This document shows positions 25,107 to 33,193 of a stretch of 64,000 nt of DNA, in pieces. Both the position numbers and the translations under genes were made by a program. The DNA is taken from positions 1 through 64,000 of the forward strand of contig JBKECD010000022.1 of NCBI GenBank assembly GCA_047974225.1, given 5' to 3'. The notes under the pieces were generated by a model. It did no database searches. It had not been told where the DNA came from and saw only the letters and a program-made list of their open reading frames with translations. This stretch comes from JBKEDC01 sp047974225 (lineage in GTDB: Bacteria > Bacteroidota > Bacteroidia > Bacteroidales > Prolixibacteraceae). Every line of letters starts with the position of its first letter. The stretch's first letter is position 1.

Positions 25107-25493
25107 ATGTCTGAAAAGCTTTCAATTTTACTGGTAGAAGATAATATGCTAAATCAAAAGGTGGTTACATTCAGTTTGAAAAAACTGGAAAGTAACATCA
25201 TGATTGCTAATAATGGTTTAGAAGGAGTTGAACTATTCAAATCGAATAAGTTTGATTTCATCTTGATGGATATTATGATGCCAATCATGGATGGTTTAGA
25301 AGCTACTAAAAAAATAAGAGAATATGAGCGCGAGAATAATATTGAGCGCACCCCTATTATAGCTGTAACCGCTAATACGCTTGATAATGACAGAGATAAA
25401 TGCATCCAGTATGGCATGGATGAGTTTATGTCGAAGCCATTTAGCCTGCCAAATCTAAGAGAAATTTTAGAAGAAATAGGTATTCATATTTAA
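25107..25493 (+). CDS. Single-domain response regulator (CheY-like receiver)
   Basis: About 128 residues from the ATG at 25107; an upstream in-frame start at 25059 would add 16 residues before the usual receiver start. The receiver residues are all visible: LLVEDN acidic pair, the phospho-acceptor Asp in LMDIMMPIMDG (D55), Thr in IIAVTANT and Lys in FMSKPFS. There is no output domain, so it must act by protein contact, for instance in a phosphorelay with a hybrid histidine kinase or on motility/cell-cycle targets. No kinase gene is nearby. A strong terminator follows. Confidence 0.9.
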   Translation: MSEKLSILLVEDNMLNQKVVTFSLKKLESNIMIANNGLEGVELFKSNKFDFILMDIMMPIMDGLEATKKIREYERENNIERTPIIAVTANTLDNDRDKCIQYGMDEFMSKPFSLPNLREILEEIGIHI

Positions 25494-25519
25494 AAAATAT
25501 TGGAGTAGTTTGACTATTC

Positions 25520-25583
25520 AGCCTTGAAATCTTCCAACCACAATTAATCATAACTTGCAGTTGGAAGATTTCAAGGCTTTTTA
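25520..25583 (+). terminator. Rho-independent terminator with 19-bp stem after the response regulator
   Basis: AGCCTTGAAATCTTCCAAC (25520-25538) and its exact complement GTTGGAAGATTTCAAGGCT (25560-25578) enclose a 21-nt loop and are followed by a T-rich tract. Confidence 0.85.
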
Positions 25584-25602
25584 TTTATACTCCTTTTATT
25601 CA

Positions 25603-25610
25603 TATCTTTG
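25603..25610 (+). promoter_or_regulatory. Promoter -7 element (TATCTTTG) four bases before the rhlE start
   Basis: Perfect TAnnTTTG match ending four bases before the ATG at 25615, which implies a leaderless or nearly leaderless mRNA. Confidence 0.6.
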
Positions 25611-25614
25611 CGGC

Positions 25615-26973
25615 ATGAGCAAAACATTTGAAAGTCTAAAAATCAGCAAGTCGATTCTGAAGAGCTTGCAAGAAATAGGGTTTGAAACCCCCACCCCGAT
25701 TCAGCAAAAAGCCATTCCAGTCATTTCATCGGGTGCCGATGTGCTGGGCATTGCCCAAACAGGAACAGGGAAAACGGCGGCCTATCTGCTGCCTATTTTC
25801 ACCAAATTAGTGAAAGCCGAAGGCGACGACCCTCGTGCTTTAATCCTTGTTCCTACACGAGAACTAGCCATTCAGGTGGGCGAAGATATGGAGGAATTTT
25901 TGGAATATTCCAATATTCGTCATGCAGCAGTATTCGGTGGAATTGGTTGGACGAAGCACGCCGACTTGGTGAAACCGGGTGTGGATATTGTGGTGGCTAC
26001 CCCGGGCAGGCTGTGGGATTTATATCAAGCAGGAGCACTTTCATTCAAAAAAATCAAGCATTTGGTGATTGATGAAGCCGACCGCATGCTTGATATGGGC
26101 TTCATGCCACAGATTCGCCAGTTGCTTGAAATCATTCCCCGCAAGCGGCAAAACCTTCTTTTTTCAGCCACCTTTGGCGAGCGTGTGGAGGAAATGAGTC
26201 AAGAGTTTTTGGCGTTTCCGAAGCGTGTGGAGGTTGCCCCTTCCGCCACTCCGGCGCAATTGGTGAAGCAGTCTTATTATGAAGTGCCGAACTTCAAAAC
26301 TAAACTCAATCTGATTCAGCATTTGCTGGAAGATGAAGACACCTTCAACCGAGTGCTCATCTTTGTGCGCACCAAGGAGCACGCCGATCAGGTGTTTAAA
26401 ATCATCAAGCGCAAGACCGAAGGTTCAAAGCGGATATTACACTCCAATAAAGGACAAAATGCCCGTATCAACGCTATAAATGCCTTTAAAGATGGGGAAG
26501 TGCGCATCTTGATTTCCACTGATGTTTCGGCTCGTGGACTCGATGTGAGCTTGATTTCACATGTGATAAACTTCGATCTTCCACAGCGATATGAAGACTA
26601 TGTGCACCGCATCGGACGGACAGCACGTGCCAACAATCATGGGGCAGCTATTTCGCTGATTGACCCTTCCGAAGAATACCACTTGCGGAAGATTGAGCAG
26701 GTGATGCACATGGAAATTCCCGAAGAGTTTATTCCCGAAGCGGTGGAAGTGCCCGAAACTCCGAAAGCTGAAAAAATTGAGCAAGAGCGCGAAATCGACC
26801 GCCAAAAGCGGATTGAAGACCCTGAATTTAAGGGCGCATTCCACGAGAAGAAACGTCGCCCCGGGCAAGGTGGAAAAGATAAACGCCCCGGCAAGCCAAA
26901 CCTCAGCAAGAAGCCAACCAATGCGCCGAAGCATGCTGCAAAGCAGAAAAAGTTTCGGAAAGGGCGGAAGTAG
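25615..26973 (+). CDS. rhlE: DEAD-box ATP-dependent RNA helicase, RhlE type
   Basis: About 452 residues from the ATG at 25615. All DEAD-box motifs are present in order: Q motif TPTPIQQKAIP, Walker A AQTGTGKT, PTRELAIQV, TPGRLWD, DEAD in VIDEADRMLDMGF, SAT, the C-domain ARGLDV segment (STDVSARGLDVS) and HRIGRTARAN. The C-terminal tail of ~80 residues is Lys/Arg/Gly/Pro rich (for example RRPGQGGKDKRPGKPNLSKK), as in RhlE proteins, and helps bind RNA. It probably remodels RNA in ribosome assembly or mRNA decay. A terminator hairpin follows the stop. Confidence 0.94.
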   Translation: MSKTFESLKISKSILKSLQEIGFETPTPIQQKAIPVISSGADVLGIAQTGTGKTAAYLLPIFTKLVKAEGDDPRALILVPTRELAIQVGEDMEEFLEYSNIRHAAVFGGIGWTKHADLVKPGVDIVVATPGRLWDLYQAGALSFKKIKHLVIDEADRMLDMGFMPQIRQLLEIIPRKRQNLLFSATFGERVEEMSQEFLAFPKRVEVAPSATPAQLVKQSYYEVPNFKTKLNLIQHLLEDEDTFNRVLIFVRTKEHADQVFKIIKRKTEGSKRILHSNKGQNARINAINAFKDGEVRILISTDVSARGLDVSLISHVINFDLPQRYEDYVHRIGRTARANNHGAAISLIDPSEEYHLRKIEQVMHMEIPEEFIPEAVEVPETPKAEKIEQEREIDRQKRIEDPEFKGAFHEKKRRPGQGGKDKRPGKPNLSKKPTNAPKHAAKQKKFRKGRK

Positions 26974-26988
26974 AGGGAAGATATTGGT

Positions 26989-27012
26989 AAACTCCGCTGG
27001 AGGAGTTTTGTG
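26989..27012 (+). terminator. Terminator after rhlE
   Basis: AAACTCC (26989-26995) pairs with GGAGTTT (27002-27008), followed by TGTG; a short stem 16 bp after the stop codon. Confidence 0.55.
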
Positions 27013-27028
27013 TTCCTTGTAGTATATG

Positions 27029-27076
27029 CCCCCAGATGACTCTGGGGGTTATGCACAGTCAAGTCCTCTGGACTTG
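27029..27076. repeat. Two adjacent palindromes between rhlE and the DUF4405 gene
   Basis: CCCCCAGATGACTCTGGGGG (27029-27048) and CAAGTCCTCTGGACTTG (27060-27076) are perfect hairpins. They resemble the GC-rich palindromic units found elsewhere in the window but have different sequence. Confidence 0.55.
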
Positions 27077-27121
27077 CGAGATTTCGATATAGAACCAATA
27101 ATAAACTATTTACTACCAATT

Positions 27122-27586
27122 CTATCCCCATTTTTTCCATCCCAATCCTTTCGCCATTAATGAAAAACGGCTAATGAGATGAATTAAAACAAGCAGAATT
27201 AGAGCAAGTCCGAGCCTATAATGCCACATTCCGACAGCTGAATTTCCGCCCTCAATAAAGAAAACTAGGATAATCCCTGTGATTATTTCTATCAAGAATA
27301 ATAGGGACAGCAGGGGTGTAACCCGACTTTTCTTGCCAATGCCTTTTTTCACTAAACTTTTATACCATCCCCAATGCGCCTTGATGTGTAGCCATCCGAA
27401 AATGAGCGAAAGAACACTTACAATGATGTGGTAGTGCGCCCAATATGCCCACACCTCATGATTGTCTGCGTGTCCTGCGATATGCAGTTTCAGTCCGCTG
27501 TATATCACAAGTATAAACACAGGTATCAGGATTAAATCAATGATGAATATGGATTTTCCTTTGGTGAGTGAACGAGTTTTTGCCAT
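27122..27586 (-). CDS. DUF4405-type membrane protein with paired His residues (cytochrome b-like)
   Basis: The 154-residue protein has four predicted membrane helices with His residues placed as in heme-binding cytochrome b proteins: LHIAGHADNHEVWAYWAHYH, GWLHIKAHWGW, MWHYRLGLALILLVLIHLIS. It fits DUF4405. The ferredoxin gene ends 4 bp upstream, so the two are almost certainly cotranscribed, which supports an electron-transfer role at the inner membrane, perhaps as the membrane anchor of an oxidoreductase. Heme binding is inference from the His pattern. Confidence 0.75.
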   Translation of the reverse strand: MAKTRSLTKGKSIFIIDLILIPVFILVIYSGLKLHIAGHADNHEVWAYWAHYHIIVSVLSLIFGWLHIKAHWGWYKSLVKKGIGKKSRVTPLLSLLFLIEIITGIILVFFIEGGNSAVGMWHYRLGLALILLVLIHLISRFSLMAKGLGWKKWG

Positions 27587-27590
27587 GCCT

Positions 27591-27806
27591 TTAGCTTTGA
27601 TTTTTTGGAACTTTACTGATTACACCCTGTGGACACGCTTTGATGCATTTGCCGCAGCCCAAGCAGTTGTCGAGATTTCGGAGCACAATGTGCTTGTGCC
27701 ACAAAATGGCTACTTTTCCAATAACTTTTCTTTCACACGCATCGACACATTTCCAGCAGGCAATGCATTTATTGGTGTCTAAGCTGATAAATTTACTTGA
27801 TTTCAT
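27591..27806 (-). CDS. Small 2x[4Fe-4S] ferredoxin
   Basis: The 71-residue protein holds two cluster motifs, CIACWKCVDAC and CLGCGKCIKACPQG, each CxxCxxCxxxC, typical of bacterial ferredoxins that carry two [4Fe-4S] clusters. There is no export signal, so it is probably cytoplasmic and passes electrons to the membrane protein encoded 4 bp downstream. The AraC-type regulator gene ends 79 bp upstream on the same strand. Confidence 0.9.
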   Translation of the reverse strand: MKSSKFISLDTNKCIACWKCVDACERKVIGKVAILWHKHIVLRNLDNCLGCGKCIKACPQGVISKVPKNQS

Positions 27807-27885
27807 TTTTCTTTGTTTTTATATTGATGCAAAGGAATGAAATAAGTCGAAAAGCGAAGATAGACAAACAGAGGGGAAGCTTGGA

Positions 27886-28731
27886 CTATTTAAAGTATTT
27901 CGCCCTAAACTGGGTGGGCGACAATAAAGATGCTTTGGAGAATAGGCGAGTAAAGTAGGCGCAATCTTCATATCCGAGTTCAAATGCGATTTCTTTCACA
28001 GTCCTATTGGTGTGAACCAACAAGCGTTTGGCTCGAAGAACAATTTCATTGCGAATGCATTCGCTCACAGTTAGTCCCGTTACAGCCTTGACTGCTTGGT
28101 TCAAATATATAGGGGAGATGTTCAACTTATCGGCATATTGCGATGGACTTTTAAGCGATTGGTAGTTGGCAGCCAAGAGCGACTTGAATTGGAAAGTAAT
28201 CGCTGCCATCCGTTTATTCACCTGCGTGGAAAAGTCTATTTGATGTACTTCGGCAATCATTCCGATGTATGACGACAGTAAATCATGCAATATATTCTGC
28301 GCTATGGCTTGGTTTTCCGAATGAAATCTTCGCTCTAAAATAGAAAGATAAGCCTGCAAGTCGGCTATCGTAGCTTCGTCGGCTTCGATGATGCCATTGA
28401 AGATCGCACTTCTATTGAATATTTCTTGATACTCCTCTTTCACCAAAGAAGAATCCACAAACAACGCCCACGCACTCGTATTTTCGCTGAAATCAACTAC
28501 CGAATGCACCTGTTCAGGCAAGGTGAAATAAACCGTGTTTACCTTCACCTCATAAGTCTTGAAATCAATCAATAACTTAGCACTCCCCTTTTCGATGAAG
28601 AAAAAAATATAATAATCATCCCGATGAGCATATTTCGCAGCTGGCAGATAGCTTCCTGCTGAAAGATATTTCAGTTTTACTAGTTCACCATCGAGTTGCT
28701 GAGCTATTTTATGTGAGGGAATTTTTTTCAT
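27886..28731 (-). CDS. AraC-family transcriptional regulator
   Basis: The 281-residue protein has an N-terminal cupin-like sensing half (residues ~25-110, with VNTVYFTLPEQVHSV) and a C-terminal AraC double helix-turn-helix: YADKLNISPIYLNQAVKAVT and VKEIAFELGYEDCAYFTRLF, ending SPTQFRAKYFK. Such proteins usually activate nearby genes on binding a small ligand. The likely target is the ferredoxin/DUF4405 pair just downstream. The promoter element at 28736-28743 ends four bases before the start codon. Confidence 0.9.
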   Translation of the reverse strand: MKKIPSHKIAQQLDGELVKLKYLSAGSYLPAAKYAHRDDYYIFFFIEKGSAKLLIDFKTYEVKVNTVYFTLPEQVHSVVDFSENTSAWALFVDSSLVKEEYQEIFNRSAIFNGIIEADEATIADLQAYLSILERRFHSENQAIAQNILHDLLSSYIGMIAEVHQIDFSTQVNKRMAAITFQFKSLLAANYQSLKSPSQYADKLNISPIYLNQAVKAVTGLTVSECIRNEIVLRAKRLLVHTNRTVKEIAFELGYEDCAYFTRLFSKASLLSPTQFRAKYFK

Positions 28732-29059
28732 AGGGCAAAGATAAGCATCAATAATTTTATATCTTTGCTCACAATATTAATTATTCACCCCCTAAACCCC
28801 CACTCTATTTTTATGCTACGGATGATTGTGTAATTCCGAATACTATTCTCGAAAACTTGAAATTGATGATGCCTTGCGGTGTTGTCAAGAGCTATTGTTG
28901 TATCTTTAGCTTTCGGAATGTATTCGGTTTGTAACTTCAATAAAATATCAAAACCCCCTCTAAAGTGTAAACTATTCAGTGAATGCTAAGACATAAGGAT
29001 TACTTTGCGTCTTTCCGACTTTGCGTTTAGTTGCTTGGAGGGCTATGCATAAAAATACA
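28732..29059. other. Intergenic region between araC-type gene and rsgA
   Basis: About 330 bp. Besides the reverse-strand promoter element next to the AraC gene, a + strand TATCTTTG is present at about 28760-28767. The rest shows no gene, RNA or clear repeat; a T-rich TACTTTGCG sequence near 29002 may be the rsgA promoter. Confidence 0.4.
28736..28743 (-). promoter_or_regulatory. Promoter -7 element (TATCTTTG) four bases before the AraC-type start
   Basis: Perfect TAnnTTTG match on the reverse strand; only CCCT separates it from the ATG at 28731. Confidence 0.6.
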
Positions 29060-30118
29060 ATGAATAATCTAAATATTTATGGCTGGAATGACAGCCTAGA
29101 AAATCAAAAACAAGAATCTCAGTTTTCACATTTCGCCCATGCCCGCGTTACGGTGGTGCACAAAACTTGCTATGAGGTGATTTCCGAAGAAGGAAGTTTT
29201 CGCTGCGAGTTGTTGGGCAATTTGCTCTACACTTCTTCTAAGGAAGAACTCCCCTGCACAGGCGATTGGGTGCTTTTTCAGCCGATGAACGACACCGAAG
29301 GTTTGATTTATGAGGTGTTGCCTAGAACAGGCGTAATTAGTCGGAAAAAGAGCGGTAAGCGCACTGAAAAGCAGATATTCGCCTCGCATGTCGATGTGGC
29401 ATTGGTGGTGCAGAGTGTGGATGACAATCTGAATATTCGTCGCACCGAGCGATTTATGGCGCAAATCATGGAACAAGGCATTCAGCCGATACTTCTCTTT
29501 ACCAAAAGCGATTTGATTGCGGAAAAAACAGCAGTGCTTGCTGAAATGAGCAGCTTATTGCAGCGCACGCCTTATGTGTTTACGAGCATTCTGACAGGCG
29601 AAGGCATTGAGGAGCTGCGGAAAATCATACCTTTTGGACAATCAGCGGTGCTGATTGGTTCATCGGGCGTGGGCAAAAGCAGCTTGGTGAATGCGCTGAT
29701 TGGTGCTGAAAATTTAGCAACTTCTGAAATCAGTGAGAGTACTGGCAAAGGGCGACACACCTCTGTTCGTCGTGAAATCATTGAGCTGAATAATCAAGCG
29801 GTGCTGATTGACACGCCGGGAGTGCGTGAGTTTGGCATTACCGCCTTTTCGAGCGAATCGGCAGCCGAATTGTTTTCTTTGGAGGAAGCGGTGAAGGAAT
29901 GCAAGTATGCAGATTGCACACATACTTCAGAACCCGGTTGCGCGGTGCTTCAAGCTTTGGCTGATGGTATGATTGATGAACCTGCCTATGAAAGTTTTCT
30001 GAAATTACAACGCGAAGCGTGGCACTATCAGGCGATGGAGCATGAGAAAAGGCAGAAAGGCAAAGACCTCGGGCGGTTGATTAAGGACATGAAGACTAAG
30101 CATCATAAGTATAAATAA
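29060..30118 (+). CDS. rsgA: Ribosome small-subunit-dependent GTPase A
   Basis: About 352 residues from the ATG at 29060, chosen because MNNLNIYGWND is a usual Bacteroidetes RsgA start; ATGs at 29021 and 29045 are less likely. Domains: N-terminal OB fold, circularly permuted GTPase with G4 FTKSD, G1 LIGSSGVGKSSLVNAL and G3 DTPGVREFG, and a C-terminal zinc knuckle CKYADCTHTSEPGCAV. RsgA checks late 30S maturation. It ends at a shared bidirectional terminator. Confidence 0.95.
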   Translation: MNNLNIYGWNDSLENQKQESQFSHFAHARVTVVHKTCYEVISEEGSFRCELLGNLLYTSSKEELPCTGDWVLFQPMNDTEGLIYEVLPRTGVISRKKSGKRTEKQIFASHVDVALVVQSVDDNLNIRRTERFMAQIMEQGIQPILLFTKSDLIAEKTAVLAEMSSLLQRTPYVFTSILTGEGIEELRKIIPFGQSAVLIGSSGVGKSSLVNALIGAENLATSEISESTGKGRHTSVRREIIELNNQAVLIDTPGVREFGITAFSSESAAELFSLEEAVKECKYADCTHTSEPGCAVLQALADGMIDEPAYESFLKLQREAWHYQAMEHEKRQKGKDLGRLIKDMKTKHHKYK

Positions 30119-30136
30119 TTGGTATGCGTTAGTAGC

Positions 30137-30171
30137 AAAAAAAGGGAATGCCATGTGGCATTCCCTTTTTT
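30137..30171. terminator. Bidirectional terminator between rsgA and the DUF3472 gene
   Basis: AAAAAAAGGGAATGCC and GGCATTCCCTTTTTT form a perfect GC-containing stem with a four-base loop between two convergent genes. Confidence 0.9.
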
Positions 30172-30186
30172 CTTCGATAGGATAGT

Positions 30187-31482
30187 TTACTCTAATTCGC
30201 TCCAGTTGATGTCAGGCTTTTTATTGGTAGCTTTTCTTTCAAAAGTAGTGCCAATTTCGGTGTTATCGCTGAGAAATCCACAATTTTGGAGGAAGAAGCC
30301 CGCTTCTTCCACGCCGCCTTTATAATCTAAACGGGCATTATTGCGGGCGGTGTTATCTGCGGTAAATCGACCATTGATGAGCTCCACCCATTGTCCCTCT
30401 TTGGTGTAAATCCATTGATTATTGTAGTGGGCTTTTCGTCCGACATATCCTGTTTCGGTGTTGAAATTTTCAAGGAAAGAATACGGACGAGTGTAATAAG
30501 TGTTGGTCTTTGGGCGCAAGAATTGCGCTATTAATTGCCACTTGCCCACTTCGGGGGCGAAGAAATAAGCGGTGTATTCGGAATAGCCATTTTCAGCAGG
30601 ATGAATGTGCGTCAAGAATTTATAGGTATTTCCAGCTTTCCAATCATAGACCATATAGCTTTGTCCGCCTGAGCCCTCATTGCCAAACTCTCCTGTCCGC
30701 ACCTTTTCTCCTTTTTTCACTAGGATGATTTTATGGTCGTCGGGAATTTCCTTAGGGTTGTCGGTTTTGAAAGGACTCCACACCGAGAATAACACTCTTC
30801 TTTCTGTGGGCGAATTAACCTGTATGCCGAAGTATCCTTCACCAAAACCATTTGCCATGAAATAACTTCCGATAGCGTCTTCACCCTCGGGCACCGTTAC
30901 TTCATTATAGAACCATTCGGCAGTAGTTCCTTCAGGAATAGGATAACCCATGTGCACCGAAGGACCTCTTCGCCCCCAATAGAAAGAAAAATCACTCACA
31001 AAGTTCATATCTTGAGTAGCAGTTCCCTCAACGACTAAAGACATGGCATCGGCATAGATTTCACCCTTGAGTTTTTTCCCTTGGAAATCTACTTGTACAT
31101 ATCCCTTGGGGCATTTGTCGATTGTTCCGATATAAACAATGTTCTCGGTATCGACTTTTGGGAGTTTTGTTTTAAACTTTTTGTTGTTGCATTTCACCTC
31201 AATGGTATTATCGGCAGAAGTGTTTTGATACTTCAAATAGAGTTTTAAATCTCCTGAGGTGTTTAGCTTGAAATAGGTGCTAAATACCGTTTTAGGATTG
31301 TTCCACTTGGTGAAACCAGCATTGGTGATTTTTTCAGCTCCTGCCTTATTGGTGATGTAGGAATTTCCTCCCAATGGGATTTCGACGGCTTTGGCAGTCG
31401 GTGTTGGAATGTCTTTTTCGATGGTGAAAGACAAAAAGCTAAGTGTAAGGATTACACTTAAGATGGATAAAGTTTTCTTCAT
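30187..31482 (-). CDS. Secreted DUF3472 (DUF5077-containing) protein
   Basis: The 431-residue protein has a signal peptide (MKKTLSILSVILTLSFLSFT) and an all-beta composition. The N-terminal part (to about residue 150) resembles the DUF5077 carbohydrate-binding-like domain. The rest is DUF3472, with SFYWGRRGPSVHMGYPIPEG, EWFYNEVTVPEGEDAIGSYF, MANGFGEGYFGIQVNS and a lectin-like C-terminal half. These proteins are common in Bacteroidetes carbohydrate loci and are thought to bind or process glycans outside the cell. No neighbouring polysaccharide genes are present here. Confidence 0.8.
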   Translation of the reverse strand: MKKTLSILSVILTLSFLSFTIEKDIPTPTAKAVEIPLGGNSYITNKAGAEKITNAGFTKWNNPKTVFSTYFKLNTSGDLKLYLKYQNTSADNTIEVKCNNKKFKTKLPKVDTENIVYIGTIDKCPKGYVQVDFQGKKLKGEIYADAMSLVVEGTATQDMNFVSDFSFYWGRRGPSVHMGYPIPEGTTAEWFYNEVTVPEGEDAIGSYFMANGFGEGYFGIQVNSPTERRVLFSVWSPFKTDNPKEIPDDHKIILVKKGEKVRTGEFGNEGSGGQSYMVYDWKAGNTYKFLTHIHPAENGYSEYTAYFFAPEVGKWQLIAQFLRPKTNTYYTRPYSFLENFNTETGYVGRKAHYNNQWIYTKEGQWVELINGRFTADNTARNNARLDYKGGVEEAGFFLQNCGFLSDNTEIGTTFERKATNKKPDINWSELE

Positions 31483-31500
31483 GATATTATTTTTAATGAT

Positions 31501-32610
31501 TTAAATTAAACTATACATTTTTCCGACATGGCTTCGCACCACACCTTTAAATTCGAGTGCAAAGAGGGTGCTAAGCGCTTTGCTCACGGGGATTTTGGCT
31601 AGCCGACAAATGTCATCAATAAAGGTCGGCTCTTTGCTGAGGTGTTGGCAAAGAGTTTCTTCCTCAGGGGAAAGCTCGACGAATAATTCACGCTGAATGG
31701 CTTGCTTTGATTTTGATTTCTGCTGCCAATTCATAATATATTCCACATCGGCGAGGTTTTGAATCAGATGAGCTTGGTTGCGACGAATTAATCCGTTGCA
31801 TCCAGCGGAATATTTATCGGTGCTTCTGCCGGGGAATGCTAGCACTTCACGGTCATAGGAATTAGCAATATCAGCCGTTACGAGCGAGCCGCCTTTGGCA
31901 GCCGACTCCACCACGATGGTGCAACAGGTCAATCCCGCCACAATGCGATTTCGACTCAAAAAGTTATTAGGCACCATGGCAGTTCCGCTCGAAAACTCGG
32001 TGATGAGTGCGCCCTCTTTTTGGAGAATCTCCTTGGCTAAATCACGGTGTTTGGTGGGATAGACTTGGTCGAGCCCGTGCGCTAGTACGCCCCAAGTGGG
32101 CACATTGTGTTTCAAGCATGCCCGATGGGCAATGCTATCAATGCCATAGGCGAGCCCACTCACCACAATATAGTTTCCCTTAGAGCCCATGTCGGCTATG
32201 AGTTGTTCAGTACAGTCTAACCCATAAGGAGTAGCCTTACGCGTGCCCACAATCGACACTAATCGCTGCGCATTCCAATCCACTTTGCCCTTGGCAAAGA
32301 GCAGCACCGGCGAATCAACACATTGCTTCAATTGCCGTGGAAAATCTGCATCATACCAACTATATACTTGGATATTTTTTCCATGAATGAAATCAAGTTC
32401 CCGCTTTCCGAGGTCGAGGTCGAGCTGTGTAGAAAGTTTCTCGGCAAGCACCGGCCCAATGCCGTCTTTCTTTTTGAGCTGGCTAGCATTTGCTTTGCAC
32501 ACTTCTTCGGAACTGCCAAAGGCGGCAATCAGACTGCGCACCGTCTGCGCACCAATTCCCGGCACTCGATTGAGCGCAATCAGTCGAGCAATTTCTAATT
32601 CTTCCGCCAT
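31501..32610 (-). CDS. dprA: DNA-processing protein DprA
   Basis: The 369-residue protein loads RecA on incoming single-stranded DNA during transformation. It shows an N-terminal helix-hairpin-helix part (RVPGIGAQTVRSLI), the Rossmann-like core with SIVGTRKATPYGLDC, VVSGLAYGIDSIAHRACL and FLSRNRIVAGLTCCTIVVES, then GGSLVTADIANSYDREVLAF, and a C-terminal winged-helix end. The upstream gene on the same strand overlaps it by 16 bp, implying translational coupling. Confidence 0.95.
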   Translation of the reverse strand: MAEELEIARLIALNRVPGIGAQTVRSLIAAFGSSEEVCKANASQLKKKDGIGPVLAEKLSTQLDLDLGKRELDFIHGKNIQVYSWYDADFPRQLKQCVDSPVLLFAKGKVDWNAQRLVSIVGTRKATPYGLDCTEQLIADMGSKGNYIVVSGLAYGIDSIAHRACLKHNVPTWGVLAHGLDQVYPTKHRDLAKEILQKEGALITEFSSGTAMVPNNFLSRNRIVAGLTCCTIVVESAAKGGSLVTADIANSYDREVLAFPGRSTDKYSAGCNGLIRRNQAHLIQNLADVEYIMNWQQKSKSKQAIQRELFVELSPEEETLCQHLSKEPTFIDDICRLAKIPVSKALSTLFALEFKGVVRSHVGKMYSLI

Positions 32611-33083
32611 GTTTCCTTATTGCTTGCAATAATTTCTTTCAAATCATCTTCAATCAAATCAATTTCCACGGCAGTGAGCCCCACAAGGCTCACATCGGGA
32701 TATTCCATGATGCCGCGCGGAGTTTTGATAAGCATAGCTAAATCAGCGAAGATATTAATCTTACTGCTGCTATTGCTGCGCTTGATGGCGATGCTATACA
32801 GCAGATTTTTTTCAAACTCAATCGAAGAATATTTAGCTCCGAAAAGGCTCGAAGCGGCATAATAACGAATGAGAAGTTTTTCCTCATCGCTATTATAATA
32901 AATATAATTCACTTGAAAGAATTGCATCAAGCTCAGGCATGCCACAAAAAGCCCCCCTGCTATCCATGCCCACACATCAAGTCCCAGCCATAGGAATAGT
33001 CCCACAAAAGCAATCAGACTCAACATTGATATGGAGTAGGCTCGTTTGATTTTCACTATTCTTTTTTTGTTTGAAATCTCCAT
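32595..33083 (-). CDS. Small membrane protein of unknown function (overlaps dprA)
   Basis: About 162 residues from the ATG at 33083 (MEISNKKRIVKIKRAY). Two membrane helices follow (SMLSLIAFVGLFLWLGL and a second ending LSLMQFFQ), and then a cytoplasmic domain of mainly beta strands with YNSDEEKLLIRYYAAS and KTPRGIMEYPDVSL, which resembles a bacterial PH-like domain. I do not recognise the family. Its last 16 bases overlap the start of dprA, so the two are cotranscribed; that does not by itself imply a role in DNA uptake. Confidence 0.6.
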   Translation of the reverse strand: MEISNKKRIVKIKRAYSISMLSLIAFVGLFLWLGLDVWAWIAGGLFVACLSLMQFFQVNYIYYNSDEEKLLIRYYAASSLFGAKYSSIEFEKNLLYSIAIKRSNSSSKINIFADLAMLIKTPRGIMEYPDVSLVGLTAVEIDLIEDDLKEIIASNKETWRKN

Positions 33084-33163
33084 CTGGTATAAAAATATTA
33101 TTTGTTTCCACTGAAATTGCATAAATCATCATGCGAAATCAACGGCATTAAAAAATTAATCAC

Positions 33164-33171
33164 TAGATTTG
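33164..33171 (+). promoter_or_regulatory. Promoter -7 element (TAGATTTG) of aroB
   Basis: Perfect TAnnTTTG match 22 bp before the aroB start codon at 33194. Confidence 0.55.
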
Positions 33172-33193
33172 TTTTCTTTCAAAATCAAATGTA

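Noticed and set aside
27591..27806. Ferredoxin as part of an Rnf or hydrogenase complex
   Set aside because: No subunits of such complexes are in the neighbourhood; only a DUF4405 membrane protein and an AraC regulator are adjacent.
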